DNA from: Streptococcus sp. D7B5 | GTDB lineage: Bacteria; Bacillota; Bacilli; Lactobacillales; Streptococcaceae | Direction of reading: 5' to 3' | DNA: 64,000 nucleotides | Assembly (NCBI RefSeq): GCF_029691405.1 | Contig: NZ_CP121467.1 | Span: 930,001 to 994,000, forward strand | Shown: in pieces, positions 54,374 to 63,507 of the stretch | Layout: each line of letters begins with the position of its first letter | Position numbering within the stretch: position 1 is the stretch's first letter | Notes under the pieces: generated by a model | Told to the model about the DNA's origin: nothing | The model's database searches: none | The model's input: the letters and a program-made list of their open reading frames with translations, nothing else | Made by a program: the position numbers and the translations under genes

Positions 54374-55603
54374 TTATGATTTTTTTCCAGAACCGAGGAT
54401 TTCTTCAGAGATTCTCACCAAAGTCTTAACGATGTAATCCACTTCTTCATCGCTTAATCTTGTATGAAGAGGGAGCGTAATTTCATTTTCAAAGAAGGCA
54501 TAGGCTCTTGGATAATCTGCCATATCAAAGCCAAGATTCTTATAGGCTGTCAAGAGGGGAAGCGGTTTGTAGTGTACATTACTTGCAATTCCTGCTTTGG
54601 CCAATTCTTGGATAATACGATTACGCTCTTCTAGACTAGCACCTTCTACATGGGTGATGTAGAGGTGACGACAAGATTCGACAGTATCAGTCTTGTGTGC
54701 CAGTGGGTGAATACGAGTACCCGCAAAGCCACGATTATAGCGATCCACGATGTCCTTACGACGTTGTAGCAAACCAGGGTAACGATCCAATTGTACCAAA
54801 CCTATCGAAGCCATGATATCCGTCATGTTGCACTTATAGGCTGGTGTTACGATATCGTACTCCCATGAACCCAATTGCATCTTAGCAAGAGCATCCTTAG
54901 TCTGACCATGAAGGGAAAGGATTTGGAATTCCTTGTACATTTCTTCGTCGTCAATCGCTGGATTGGCCTTCCAAGTCGCACTTCCTCCCTCAGCCGTTGT
55001 AAAGTTTTTAACGGCATGGAATGAGAAGGAAGTAAAGTCAGCGATAGAGCCCGCAGGGTGTCCTTTATAAGTTGATCCCAAAGCATGGGCACTATCAGAG
55101 ACAAGCACAATACGGTTAAAAACCTTTTGCCACTTACTTGAAGCAGTAAAGAGATCGCGTTTCTTCTCCACAATTTGGAACAAACGGTCATAGTTGCAAA
55201 CAATCCCTGCAAGGTCTACTGGGATGATCACCTTAGTTTTCTCAGTGATAGCTTGCTCAAGAAGGTCATAGTCCATCTCAAACGTATCTGCTTGGATATC
55301 CACCATGACGGGTGTTGCTCCTACGTGTGTGATGACACTACATGAAGCTGTGTAGGTCATAGCTGGAACGATGACTTCATCACCAGGCCCCACTTCAAGC
55401 ACTCGCAAAATCAACTCAAGAGCGGCTGTCGCAGAGTTGAGGCAGACAGTCTTAGGTGTCTGTGTGTATTGAGATAAGCGACGCTCTAGTTCTTTTGTCT
55501 TCGGACCTGTTGTGATCCAACCAGAACGCAGGGTATCCGCTACTTCAGCAATTTCAGCTTCGGTAATATCGGGAGGTGAAAATGGAATATTGTAATTTGG
55601 CAT
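54374..55603 (-). CDS. DegT/DnrJ/EryC1/StrS family sugar aminotransferase
   Basis: This 409-aa PLP-dependent enzyme converts ketosugar nucleotides to aminosugars. It has NIPFSPPDITEAEIAEVADTLRSGWITTGPKT at the N-terminus, SDSAHALGSTYKGHPAG, and the PLP lysine in SFHAVKNFTTAEGG. The start at 55603 (MPNYN) follows AAAGGAG. It lies 42 bp after a sugar transferase gene on the same strand, a pairing typical of surface-glycan synthesis, although no other glycan genes are nearby. Confidence 0.9.
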   Translation of the reverse strand: MPNYNIPFSPPDITEAEIAEVADTLRSGWITTGPKTKELERRLSQYTQTPKTVCLNSATAALELILRVLEVGPGDEVIVPAMTYTASCSVITHVGATPVMVDIQADTFEMDYDLLEQAITEKTKVIIPVDLAGIVCNYDRLFQIVEKKRDLFTASSKWQKVFNRIVLVSDSAHALGSTYKGHPAGSIADFTSFSFHAVKNFTTAEGGSATWKANPAIDDEEMYKEFQILSLHGQTKDALAKMQLGSWEYDIVTPAYKCNMTDIMASIGLVQLDRYPGLLQRRKDIVDRYNRGFAGTRIHPLAHKTDTVESCRHLYITHVEGASLEERNRIIQELAKAGIASNVHYKPLPLLTAYKNLGFDMADYPRAYAFFENEITLPLHTRLSDEEVDYIVKTLVRISEEILGSGKKS

Positions 55604-55645
55604 TGATTTGCTCCTTTTATCTGTACTCATTTTCTCATGACTACT

Positions 55646-56338
55646 TTATTTTAGCACTTCAAACACGGTTTGAAACATGATTTTAATGTCTCCAAGGAAA
55701 CTAAACTCTCGGAGATAGGCGAGATTATAGCGCATCTTTTCAGGAAGAACATGCTCTACATAAGCCTGGTCAACTGACAGACCTTTCTCCGTCATTTGAC
55801 TGATGATAGTATCCTCATCCTTGTAGTTGATGCTGGCTGGAGAGGTGATTCCTGCTGGCAAGAGCAAGGTCGCCATCATTTCAGGGCTATACTGCTCGGT
55901 GTAACGTGGCACCTCAGGTCTTGTTCCAACAAAGGACATCTCACCTTTAAGGACATTGACCAACTGAGGCAGTTCGTCCAAGCGCACACGGCGGATGAAA
56001 TTTCCAACCTTGGTAATGCGACTATCGTTAGCAGAAGTCACCAGGCTTCCTTTTTTATCCGCATCCGTTACCATAGTACGGAACTTCCAAATCTTGAACG
56101 AACGGTTGTACTGGGTCACGCGCTCTTGCTTGTAAATGACAGGTCCCTTGCTATCCAACTTGATCCAAATGCTCAAGATAAGAAAGATGGGAGAAGTCAA
56201 AAGTAGCAAAAACAAGGCCAGAACCCAGTCCAGACAACGCTTGAAGATCAGCGAACCTTTCCTTTTAGAGACAAGCTGGTAGTAAGACTCAACCTCGCTT
56301 GATTGCATTTCCACGGGCAAGTCTTCCCATTTCAGCAT
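55646..56338 (-). CDS. Bacterial sugar transferase (undecaprenyl-phosphate glycosyl-1-P transferase)
   Basis: This 230-aa protein is of the small PglC/WbaP C-terminal type. It has one N-terminal membrane helix (CLDWVLALFLLLLTSPIFLILSIWI) and the catalytic region KIWKFRTMVTDADKKGS. It ends with RRVRLDELPQLVNVLKGEMSFVGTRPE. The family puts the first sugar-1-phosphate on undecaprenyl phosphate. It is the first gene of a two-gene unit with the aminotransferase. The surface structure it serves is unknown. Confidence 0.9.
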   Translation of the reverse strand: MLKWEDLPVEMQSSEVESYYQLVSKRKGSLIFKRCLDWVLALFLLLLTSPIFLILSIWIKLDSKGPVIYKQERVTQYNRSFKIWKFRTMVTDADKKGSLVTSANDSRITKVGNFIRRVRLDELPQLVNVLKGEMSFVGTRPEVPRYTEQYSPEMMATLLLPAGITSPASINYKDEDTIISQMTEKGLSVDQAYVEHVLPEKMRYNLAYLREFSFLGDIKIMFQTVFEVLK

Positions 56339-56442
56339 GCTGTTTCTCCTTTGTTTTTATTATACTATTTGTCAACATTTTTCATTATACCACAAAATGG
56401 AAAAGGCGGTGCAAGAAATCTGTAATTTAGAGGAATTCTTCT

Positions 56443-58185
56443 TTAGGTAAGAGCCCCTGCCTGCAAACTATACATCTTGTGATAGGTTCCTCCCAAGGCC
56501 AAGAGTTCCTCATGGGTTCCACTCTCGATGATGCGCCCCTTGTCCAAAACATAAATGCAGTTGGCGTCTTGGATGGTCGAAAGACGATGAGCAATAGCAA
56601 TGGTCGTCCGACCCTGTCTCATCTTAGCTAGGGAATCTTGAACCAAACTTTCTGTTTCAGAGTCAATATTGGCTGTCGCTTCATCCAAAATCAAAATTTT
56701 AGGCTGACTGGCAACAGTTCTAGCAAAGGCAAGAAGCTGGCGCTGGCCGGTAGAAAAGCTCGAACCACGCTCGGACACAGGTGCATCATACCCCTGCGGA
56801 AGCTCCTGAATAAAGGAATCTGCATCCACAAAGGTAGCTGCGTCCTTTACTTGATTATCACTGATATCTTGGTACATGGCGATATTGGACTTGATAGTCC
56901 CATGATAGAGGAAGGGATCCTGCAAAACTAGACCAATATTTTTTCTCAGTTCTTCCTGACTGTAGTTCCTAATATCCACATCATCTAAGAGAACTCGGCC
57001 TGACTGAAATTCATAAAAGCGCATGAGGACATTGATAATCGAAGATTTCCCGGAACCTGTATGACCGACAAAGGCAATGGTTTCGCCCTTGTTAACCGAA
57101 AAGGAAATATCATCTAGGATCTGGTGTTTGCCATCATATGAGAAACACACATGTTCAAAACGGATATTGCCTTCTTTGACTTTGGCTTGCCCATCTTTTT
57201 GAAGAGGCTCATAGGTCGTCTCGTCAATCAAGGCAAAGACACGACCTGCAGACACCATGGACGTTTGAAGGGTTGAAAAGTTTTGCGTCACCTCAATCAA
57301 GGGGTCAAAGAGGCGATTGATGTACTGGATAAAGGCATACATGGTTCCAGCTGTTATCCCAATAGAAAGACCACGATAGCCAAAGTAGGCCATCAAAACG
57401 GCGTAGCCTAGGAGTTTCAGTAAACTCATAGCAGGGCGCAAAAAGAGGGCATCCAAGGCTACAGAACGGTTGGCATAGACCAAGTGTTCTTGGTTGATTT
57501 CATCAAATTCTGCCTGCAGGCGCTTCTCTTGATTAAAGGCCTGAATAATCCTGATGCCCTCGATATTCTCTGCCAGCTTACTATTGATATCCGACAATAG
57601 ACTCCTGGTTTTCTCGATAATCTTGACTGACCTTTTCCGATAGAGATTGACCAAAAGGAAAATCAAGGGAAGAAAGAGCAAGACTAAACCTGTCAAACGA
57701 AAATCCAGTACCAACATGGTATACAGAGTTGTCAGAAAGATGAAAACTGCTGAAATAAAGCTGGATAAAATCCCCGAAAACATATCACTGATGGTCTCGG
57801 TGTCATTGGTCAAACGAGAGACGATGGAACCTGCTGGCGTCTTGTCAAAATAAGACATACCCAGTTTCTCCATATTGGCAAAGGCATCCCGACGAATATC
57901 TCTGACAATACTGTAGGACACCCTCGCAAAGAGAAGATTGCCAACATACTGGACCAGAGTTTGCAGGATATAGAGGCCATAGTAGGCTAATAAAACTGTA
58001 ATAGCAAACTGATTGAGATTGCTGAGGTACTGGTCTATAAAGTGGGAAGCCACAAGGGGAATGACACTTTTAATGACCGTAGTCGCAAGGAGAAAACTGA
58101 GTGCCAAAAAGGTCAGGAGGCCATAGGGCTTGAGATAGGACATCAAGCGCGTCAATACAGCCCATTGTTCTTGCTTATTCTGCAT
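56443..58185 (-). CDS. ABC exporter half-transporter (TMD-NBD), second subunit
   Basis: This 580-aa half-transporter has six N-terminal membrane helices, Walker A VGHTGSGKSSI, signature SFSTGQRQLLAFART, Walker B KILILDEATANID, and the H-loop HRLS. It overlaps its partner gene by 11 bp, and the two likely form a heterodimeric multidrug-type exporter. The signature here is STGQ, not SGGQ, as often seen in one partner of asymmetric pairs. The substrate is unknown. Confidence 0.92.
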   Translation of the reverse strand: MQNKQEQWAVLTRLMSYLKPYGLLTFLALSFLLATTVIKSVIPLVASHFIDQYLSNLNQFAITVLLAYYGLYILQTLVQYVGNLLFARVSYSIVRDIRRDAFANMEKLGMSYFDKTPAGSIVSRLTNDTETISDMFSGILSSFISAVFIFLTTLYTMLVLDFRLTGLVLLFLPLIFLLVNLYRKRSVKIIEKTRSLLSDINSKLAENIEGIRIIQAFNQEKRLQAEFDEINQEHLVYANRSVALDALFLRPAMSLLKLLGYAVLMAYFGYRGLSIGITAGTMYAFIQYINRLFDPLIEVTQNFSTLQTSMVSAGRVFALIDETTYEPLQKDGQAKVKEGNIRFEHVCFSYDGKHQILDDISFSVNKGETIAFVGHTGSGKSSIINVLMRFYEFQSGRVLLDDVDIRNYSQEELRKNIGLVLQDPFLYHGTIKSNIAMYQDISDNQVKDAATFVDADSFIQELPQGYDAPVSERGSSFSTGQRQLLAFARTVASQPKILILDEATANIDSETESLVQDSLAKMRQGRTTIAIAHRLSTIQDANCIYVLDKGRIIESGTHEELLALGGTYHKMYSLQAGALT

Positions 58186-59920
58186 CTTCTTCTCCTTTCA
58201 TTTCCAACTGCTGAGACTGGTAGGTTTGGGCATACCAGCCATCTAGAGCTAGCAGGTCTTCGTGCGTACCCCGTTCGATAATCTGTCCATTTTGCAGAAC
58301 CAAAATCAGATCTGCATGGACAACTGCACTGAGGCGATGGGCTGTAATAATGGTTGTCTTATCCTTCCGCGTCTCCTTGAGATTGTCGATGATCGCATAC
58401 TCTGTCTTGGCATCCACGGCTGACAAGGAATCATCTAGAATTAAGATATCAGGATCTAAAATCATAGCCCGACTCATGGCCAGACGCTGCTTTTGACCAC
58501 CAGAAAGACTGACTCCTTTTTCACCGATAACTGTATCAAATCCCTGAGGCATGTCTACAATATCTTGGTAAACTTGTGCTAGCTTGGTCGCTTCCTCAAC
58601 TGCTGAAAGGAGGAAGTTAGGATTGCCGAAGCGGATATTGTCTAAGATAGAGGTCGCAAAGAGAAACTGATCCTGAGGGATATATCCCATGAGACTGCGA
58701 AGGTCTGTCAGACGATAGTCCCGAATATCATGACCGTTTAGATAAATAGCTCCCTTATCCACATCGTATTCTCGCAAGAGAAGGTTAATCAAGGACGTTT
58801 TCCCAGAGCCTGTCTGCCCGACTAAGCCTAGGGTTTGCCCTTTTTCCAGACTAAAGTGAACATCCGTCAGTGTCTCCTCATTTTCAAAGGCAAAGCTGTC
58901 AATGGCGTACTCCAAACGTCCATTTTCGATACTGTCCAGAGGACATTCAGGATCTTTTATAGGTGATTCCTGAGATAAAAGATCCTCAATCCGCTGATAA
59001 GAAACCTTTCCTCGCTGAGTAATATTAAAGAGGAAACCAATAGCCATAAGAGGCCAGACCAACATATCCAAATAACTGATAAAGGTGACCAGATTCCCAA
59101 CTGTAATCTGCCCCTCCTGCACCATTAAGGAACCGACCAAGAGGGTTAAAACATAGGATGAACCAACAAACAAGAAAACCATGGGGTCAAAGAGACTGTC
59201 GTATTTCATGGTTTGGAGATTCTTCTGGAAGGTCAATTCATTTACTTCCTGAAAAGATGCCAATTCATCAGACTGATAACCGAAAGACTTGGTCACTTTA
59301 ATACCCGATACAGACTCCTGCACCTTGTTATTGAGTTCGGAAAAGGCAGCCTGTGATTCGCCAAAAGCCTTGTGAGTCTTTCTCCCTAGACGACTAGTCG
59401 CATAGGCCATGAAAGGCAGGGGTAGAATGGCAACCAAGGTCATTTGCCATGAGATGCTAAAAAGCATGGTCATCAAGGTTACTAGCGCCGTGATGGAAGC
59501 ATCCACTGCTGACATGACTCCTCCACCTGCGAGACGAGTTAAGGCATTGATATCATTGGTGGCGTGTGCCATCAAGTCCCCCGTCCGATAGGTCTGATAA
59601 AAGGCTGGAGACATTTTAGTAAAATGCTCAAACAAGCGAGAGCGAATAATCTGCCCCAGACGGTAGGAAGTTCCAAGGATATACATGCGCCAAACATAGC
59701 GCAGATAGTACATCCCAAAGGCTGCCAGCAGTAGATAAAATAGATTAAGAAGGAGGTCCTGATGGGTTAATTGTCCCGACGTAATGGCATCAATCACCCG
59801 CCCCATAACCATAGGAGGAATGAGATTGAGGACGGAAACCAAGATCAAGGCCACAATCCCGACTAAATAACGGCGCTTTTCTAACTTGAAAAACCACCAG
59901 AGTTTTTGAATAATGGACAT
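58175..59920 (-). CDS. ABC exporter half-transporter (TMD-NBD), first subunit
   Basis: This 581-aa half-transporter starts MSIIQKLWWFFKLEKRRYLVGI. The start at 59920 follows AAAGGG, whereas an ATG 13 codons upstream lacks one. It has six helices, Walker A VGQTGSGKTSL, signature VSLSGGQKQRLAMSR, and Walker B DILILDDSLSAVD. The Walker B carries Asp in place of the catalytic Glu (DDSLS), so its ATPase site is probably degenerate, as in asymmetric exporters. The BOX element sits just upstream. Confidence 0.92.
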   Translation of the reverse strand: MSIIQKLWWFFKLEKRRYLVGIVALILVSVLNLIPPMVMGRVIDAITSGQLTHQDLLLNLFYLLLAAFGMYYLRYVWRMYILGTSYRLGQIIRSRLFEHFTKMSPAFYQTYRTGDLMAHATNDINALTRLAGGGVMSAVDASITALVTLMTMLFSISWQMTLVAILPLPFMAYATSRLGRKTHKAFGESQAAFSELNNKVQESVSGIKVTKSFGYQSDELASFQEVNELTFQKNLQTMKYDSLFDPMVFLFVGSSYVLTLLVGSLMVQEGQITVGNLVTFISYLDMLVWPLMAIGFLFNITQRGKVSYQRIEDLLSQESPIKDPECPLDSIENGRLEYAIDSFAFENEETLTDVHFSLEKGQTLGLVGQTGSGKTSLINLLLREYDVDKGAIYLNGHDIRDYRLTDLRSLMGYIPQDQFLFATSILDNIRFGNPNFLLSAVEEATKLAQVYQDIVDMPQGFDTVIGEKGVSLSGGQKQRLAMSRAMILDPDILILDDSLSAVDAKTEYAIIDNLKETRKDKTTIITAHRLSAVVHADLILVLQNGQIIERGTHEDLLALDGWYAQTYQSQQLEMKGEEDAE

Positions 59921-59960
59921 AAAATCCCTTTCTGATTGCAAATGGAAACCTGAGGCCAAG

Positions 59961-60109
59961 ACTCAATGAAAATCAAAGAGCAAACTAGGAAACTAGCCGC
60001 AGGCTGCTCAAAGCACTGCTTTGAGGTTGTAGATAGAACTGACGAAGTCAGTAACCTACATACGACAAGGCGACGTTGACGCAGTTTGAATTTGATTTTT
60101 GAAGAGTAC
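59961..60109 (-). repeat. BOX element (boxA-boxC type)
   Basis: Both conserved ends and the boxC part are present (on the plus strand: ACTCAATGAAAATCAAAGAG, CTAGCCGCAGGCTGCTCAAA; the boxA end reads GAAGAGTAC). Between them lies a boxA-like half with a hairpin ACTGACTTCGTCAGT. BOX elements are non-autonomous repeats abundant in S. pneumoniae and relatives. It separates the DUF421 gene from the ABC pair. Confidence 0.9.
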
Positions 60110-60126
60110 AAGACCTCAGGTTTTTC

Positions 60127-60762
60127 TTATTCATAGGTTACGACTGAGACGACACCCTTGTCATACTCAGCGATAAAGATATTGGCCACATTGTCATACC
60201 CTTGTTTGCTGAGGTTATCAAGCAGCCATTCTTCGCTTCGACCAATGGTCTCCAAAATTTCAACTTGGATCACACCGTCTGTGACAACAGGATACTTGGG
60301 ATTCTCATCTCCCATTTGGACTACGATGAGTTGACCGTTCTGCTCCTGCATAGCGCGTTTGACTTGTTTCATTTGGAAAATTCCCTGGCTACGGAGCTTA
60401 AGAGCTACGTCCGCTGCTGATAAACCAACCGAACGGCAGGCTTCTGGATCAATCTTCCCATTTTTGATGAGCAGGGTTGGCTTCCCATCAATCAAACGTT
60501 TCACAAAGTGAACATTGTTGTTGAGCCATTTGAGAGTTAAAACCAGAATAGTCCACATAATCAGGATAACTGCATACTGAAGGATACTAATGGCGCTATT
60601 GTAAATCACCCCTCCGATGATACCCCCGAGTACATAGTTCTGAATTTGATCTATTGCTGAGTTAGGCGCTAGGTTGCCCTTTCCTGTCACATTAATTACG
60701 AAAACCAGAGAAAAGAGACCCAAGGCTAGTTTGATTAAAATTTCCATATAATTGAGTGTCAT
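60127..60762 (-). CDS. DUF421 (YetF-like) membrane protein
   Basis: This 211-aa protein has three hydrophobic helices (ILIKLALGLFSLVFVINVTGKGN, NYVLGGIIGGVIYN, YAVILIMWTILVLTLKWL) and a C-terminal soluble DUF421 domain (LIDGKPTLLIKNGKIDPEACRSVGLSAADVALKLRSQGI). Function is unknown, though spore-related in Bacillus homologues. It overlaps the DUF3290 gene by 4 bp, a pairing recurrent in lactic acid bacteria. Confidence 0.9.
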   Translation of the reverse strand: MTLNYMEILIKLALGLFSLVFVINVTGKGNLAPNSAIDQIQNYVLGGIIGGVIYNSAISILQYAVILIMWTILVLTLKWLNNNVHFVKRLIDGKPTLLIKNGKIDPEACRSVGLSAADVALKLRSQGIFQMKQVKRAMQEQNGQLIVVQMGDENPKYPVVTDGVIQVEILETIGRSEEWLLDNLSKQGYDNVANIFIAEYDKGVVSVVTYE

Positions 60763-61214
60763 TTGTTCACCTCCGCCAGTTCAATTGCATCTGTTTTATA
60801 CAATTTCACTTTCTCTAACAGGTACTTGTCTGGCTCACTGCCGTTCAGGGCACGATAATAACGATCTCCTACCTTGATAAGTGCGCCATCAGTGTCGGCA
60901 GAAGTATTGACATAGACTTCTGACTTGTCTACTCCCAATTCTTTGGAAACAAGCTCGATGAAATGAAGTGAAGCTTGAAATTTATTATTAGAAACTTGAT
61001 TGTTTTGATAAGTCGTGATGCTGACCAAAAGGAGAGCTAATAAGGTCAGAGCTGAAATCATGACCAACTCACGAAATTTGGTCCCCTTTTTATCATGATA
61101 AGCCTTGAAAGCTAAAAATCCTGTCACAGCTAATAGGACAATCCCTAAACCAATCATGATACCATTTTGCTGACCGATTTGGCTGAGGACATAGTCATAA
61201 GAATAGAATTTCAT
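60759..61214 (-). CDS. DUF3290 membrane protein
   Basis: This 151-aa protein begins MKFYSYDYVLSQIGQQNGIM. It has two helices (IGLGIVLLAVTGFLAFKAY and LVMISALTLLALLLVSITTYQN) and a C-terminal extracellular or soluble part. It matches DUF3290, usually encoded before a DUF421 gene. The two are translationally coupled. Confidence 0.85.
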   Translation of the reverse strand: MKFYSYDYVLSQIGQQNGIMIGLGIVLLAVTGFLAFKAYHDKKGTKFRELVMISALTLLALLLVSITTYQNNQVSNNKFQASLHFIELVSKELGVDKSEVYVNTSADTDGALIKVGDRYYRALNGSEPDKYLLEKVKLYKTDAIELAEVNK

Positions 61215-61284
61215 GTATTTTCACTCCCTTTCATAAAATCATTCTTCATTATAAACGAAAGAGGGTGATTTTTCAAACCATACG

Positions 61285-61314
61285 TTGGGGAAATACGTCT
61301 TTTTTTGATATAAT
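61285..61314 (+). promoter_or_regulatory. exoA promoter
   Basis: TTGGGG and TATAAT are 18 bp apart with an extended -10 (TGATATAAT), 34 bp before the ATG. Confidence 0.6.
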
Positions 61315-61347
61315 ATAGTCTGTAATCTGAATGAAAAAGGTAACTTT

Positions 61348-62175
61348 ATGAAACTCATATCATGGAATATCGATTCCCTCAATGCAGCCCTAACGAGCGA
61401 CTCAGCTCGTGCAAAATTGTCCCAAGAAGTCCTACAAACCTTGGTAGCCGAAAATGCTGATATTATCGCTATCCAGGAAACCAAGCTTTCTGCAAAAGGG
61501 CCTACAAAAAAACACTTGGAAATTTTAGAAGAACTCTTCCCAGGTTATGAAAACACTTGGCGTTCCTCTCAAGAACCTGCTCGCAAAGGCTACGCTGGAA
61601 CCATGTTCCTCTATAAGAAAGAACTCACACCAGCGATTAGCTTCCCAGAAATCGGTGCCCCTTCTACCATGGACTTGGAAGGCCGCATCATCACCTTGGA
61701 ATTTGATACATTTTTCGTGACCCAAGTATACACTCCAAACGCTGGCGATGGTCTCAAACGCTTGGAAGAGCGTCAAGTCTGGGACGTCAAATACGCTGAG
61801 TATTTGGCTCAACTAGACAAAGAAAAACCAGTCCTTGCGACTGGAGACTACAACGTAGCTCACAAGGAAATCGACCTTGCAAATCCTGCCAGCAATCGCC
61901 GTTCACCTGGATTTACCGACGAGGAACGTGCTGGATTTACCAACCTCTTGGCAACTGGATTTACCGATACCTTCCGCCATATTCACGGTGATGTCCCAGA
62001 GCGTTATACTTGGTGGGCGCAACGCAGCAAGACTTCTAAAATCAACAATACAGGCTGGAGAATCGACTACTGGCTGACCAGCAACCGCGTGGCTGACAAG
62101 GTAACCAAGTCTGATATGATTGACTCCGGTGCGCGCCAAGACCATACACCCATTGTCATGGAGATTGAGCTCTAA
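61348..62175 (+). CDS. exoA: Exodeoxyribonuclease III
   Basis: This 275-aa EEP-family nuclease of the ExoA/Xth type acts in base-excision repair (AP sites). It has MKLISWNIDSLNAAL, IIAIQETKLS (metal Glu), TQVYTPNAGDGLKRLEER, and ATGDYNVAHKEIDL. WRIDYWLTSNRV and DHTPIVMEIEL follow at the C-terminus. AAAGG precedes the ATG. Confidence 0.96.
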   Translation: MKLISWNIDSLNAALTSDSARAKLSQEVLQTLVAENADIIAIQETKLSAKGPTKKHLEILEELFPGYENTWRSSQEPARKGYAGTMFLYKKELTPAISFPEIGAPSTMDLEGRIITLEFDTFFVTQVYTPNAGDGLKRLEERQVWDVKYAEYLAQLDKEKPVLATGDYNVAHKEIDLANPASNRRSPGFTDEERAGFTNLLATGFTDTFRHIHGDVPERYTWWAQRSKTSKINNTGWRIDYWLTSNRVADKVTKSDMIDSGARQDHTPIVMEIEL

Positions 62176-62186
62176 GGAGAAAACGA

Positions 62187-62573
62187 ATGGACTATCAAGC
62201 TGTCATTCCTGAATTTGTAGTATCTGACATCGAAAAATCACGCCACTTCTACTGTGACTTACTGGGATTTTCTGTCGAATACGAGCGTCCAGAGGAGAAA
62301 TTTCTCTTCCTCTCGCTTGAAGACTGCCAACTTATGCTAGAAGAAGGCAGCACAGAAGAATTAGCCCAACTAACCTATCCTTTCGGGCGCGGTGTCAATA
62401 TTTCCTTTGGCATTGAAGATGTCCCTCAGCTCCACCAAAAACTGCTGGAGGCTGACTATCCTATTTATCGTCCTTTGACTAAGAGAACATTTCGTGTTGG
62501 GGATCACTACATCTATCCTCACGAATTTGCAGTCTTGGATCCAGATGGTTATTTTTTAAGATTTAGCGAATAG
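62187..62573 (+). CDS. Glyoxalase / bleomycin resistance (VOC) family protein
   Basis: This 128-aa VOC-fold protein has VIPEFVVSDIEKSRHFYCDLLGFSVEYERPEEKFLFLSLEDCQLMLEE and HEFAVLDPDGYFLRFSE. The fold binds metal via conserved His/Glu; the His in PHEFAVLDPDG is seen. The substrate is unknown. It lies 11 bp after exoA, probably on the same transcript, with a terminator behind it. Confidence 0.88.
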   Translation: MDYQAVIPEFVVSDIEKSRHFYCDLLGFSVEYERPEEKFLFLSLEDCQLMLEEGSTEELAQLTYPFGRGVNISFGIEDVPQLHQKLLEADYPIYRPLTKRTFRVGDHYIYPHEFAVLDPDGYFLRFSE

Positions 62574-62581
62574 AAGAATAA

Positions 62582-62617
62582 AAGGCTACAATACTTTCTA
62601 GCGTTGCAGCCTTTTAT
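62582..62617 (+). terminator. Terminator of exoA-VOC
   Basis: A 10-bp stem (AAGGCTACAA / TTGCAGCCTT) with one mismatch is followed by T. Confidence 0.75.
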
Positions 62618-62722
62618 TCGTTCGCTTTTATGATCTATTTGCTAACAAAATATTTGATTTCTAAAGTTATTTATTGTAAAATAAAAACATTGGCGCAAGC
62701 CTATTTAAAATTGAATATCGTT

Positions 62723-62862
62723 TTACTTGTTTATGTCGTGAATTGGCACGACGTTTCTACAAGGTGCCGGAACACCTAACAATAAGTAAGTTAGCTTGAG
62801 GGGATGATCTTTTTTGCCATGCCTATTTGAGGGACTTGCTTAGAGATTAAGTAGGTCCTTTT
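62723..62862 (+). promoter_or_regulatory. Guanine riboswitch with terminator, upstream of xpt-pbuX
   Basis: The purine aptamer runs 62723-62789. P1 ends ACTTGTT and AACAATAAGT. TCGTGAATTGGCACGA forms P2/L2, GTTTCTAC is the J2/3 core, and AGGTGCCGGAACACCT forms P3/L3. The J3/1 base is C (TAAC), which selects guanine over adenine. An imperfect terminator stem GGACTTGCTTA / TAAGTAGGTCC lies at 62830-62858 with five T. It probably turns off xpt-pbuX when guanine is plentiful. Confidence 0.92.
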
Positions 62863-62925
62863 TCTATTTCTTGCTAGAAACTATAAACAAGCAAATGGAT
62901 TAGCTTTTAGACTTTAGGAGGTCTT

Positions 62926-63507
62926 ATGAAATTATTAGAAGAGCGCATCCTCAAGGATGGGCATATCTTGGGTGATAATATCCTCAAGGTGGATTCCTTT
63001 TTAACCCACCAAGTTGACTTTAGCTTGATGCGAGAAATTGGTAAGGTTTTTGCGGAAAAATTCGCTGCTGCTGGCATTACCAAGGTTGTAACCATTGAAG
63101 CGTCAGGTATTGCCCCAGCCGTTTTTACAGCTGAAGCCTTAAACGTTCCCATGATTTTCGCTAAAAAAGCTAAAAACATCACTATGAACGAAGGAATCTT
63201 AACTGCCGAAGTTTACTCCTTTACCAAGCAGGTAACCAGCACCGTTTCTATCGCTGGAAAATTCCTCTCACCAGAGGACAAGGTTTTGATTATCGACGAC
63301 TTCCTTGCTAATGGCCAAGCTGCTAAAGGCTTGATTCAAATCATCGAACAGGCTGGAGCAACAGTCGAAGCTATCGGTATTGTGATTGAAAAATCTTTCC
63401 AAGATGGCCGTGATTTGCTTGAAAAAGCAGGCTATCCTGTCCTATCACTCGCTCGTTTGGATCGTTTTGAAAATGGTCAAGTCGTATTTAAGGAGGCAGA
63501 TCTCTAA
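62926..63507 (+). CDS. xpt: Xanthine phosphoribosyltransferase
   Basis: Xpt salvages xanthine to XMP. The 193-aa type I PRTase starts [25 protein letters not shown]. The PRPP motif is [17 protein letters not shown], and [19 protein letters not shown] is typical of Xpt/PurR-like enzymes. It lies behind the guanine riboswitch. Its TAA overlaps the ATG of pbuX. Confidence 0.96.
   Translation: MKLLEERILKDGHILGDNILKVDSFLTHQVDFSLMREIGKVFAEKFAAAGITKVVTIEASGIAPAVFTAEALNVPMIFAKKAKNITMNEGILTAEVYSFTKQVTSTVSIAGKFLSPEDKVLIIDDFLANGQAAKGLIQIIEQAGATVEAIGIVIEKSFQDGRDLLEKAGYPVLSLARLDRFENGQVVFKEADL

Noticed and set aside
58175..58281. ABC exporter pair as PatA/PatB
   Set aside because: The arrangement is similar, but I cannot show the sequences match PatAB better than other exporter pairs, so no symbol is given.
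60001..60120. Small antisense frame (59881-60111) over the BOX element
   Set aside because: It reads the BOX repeat itself, with no ribosome site or known protein.
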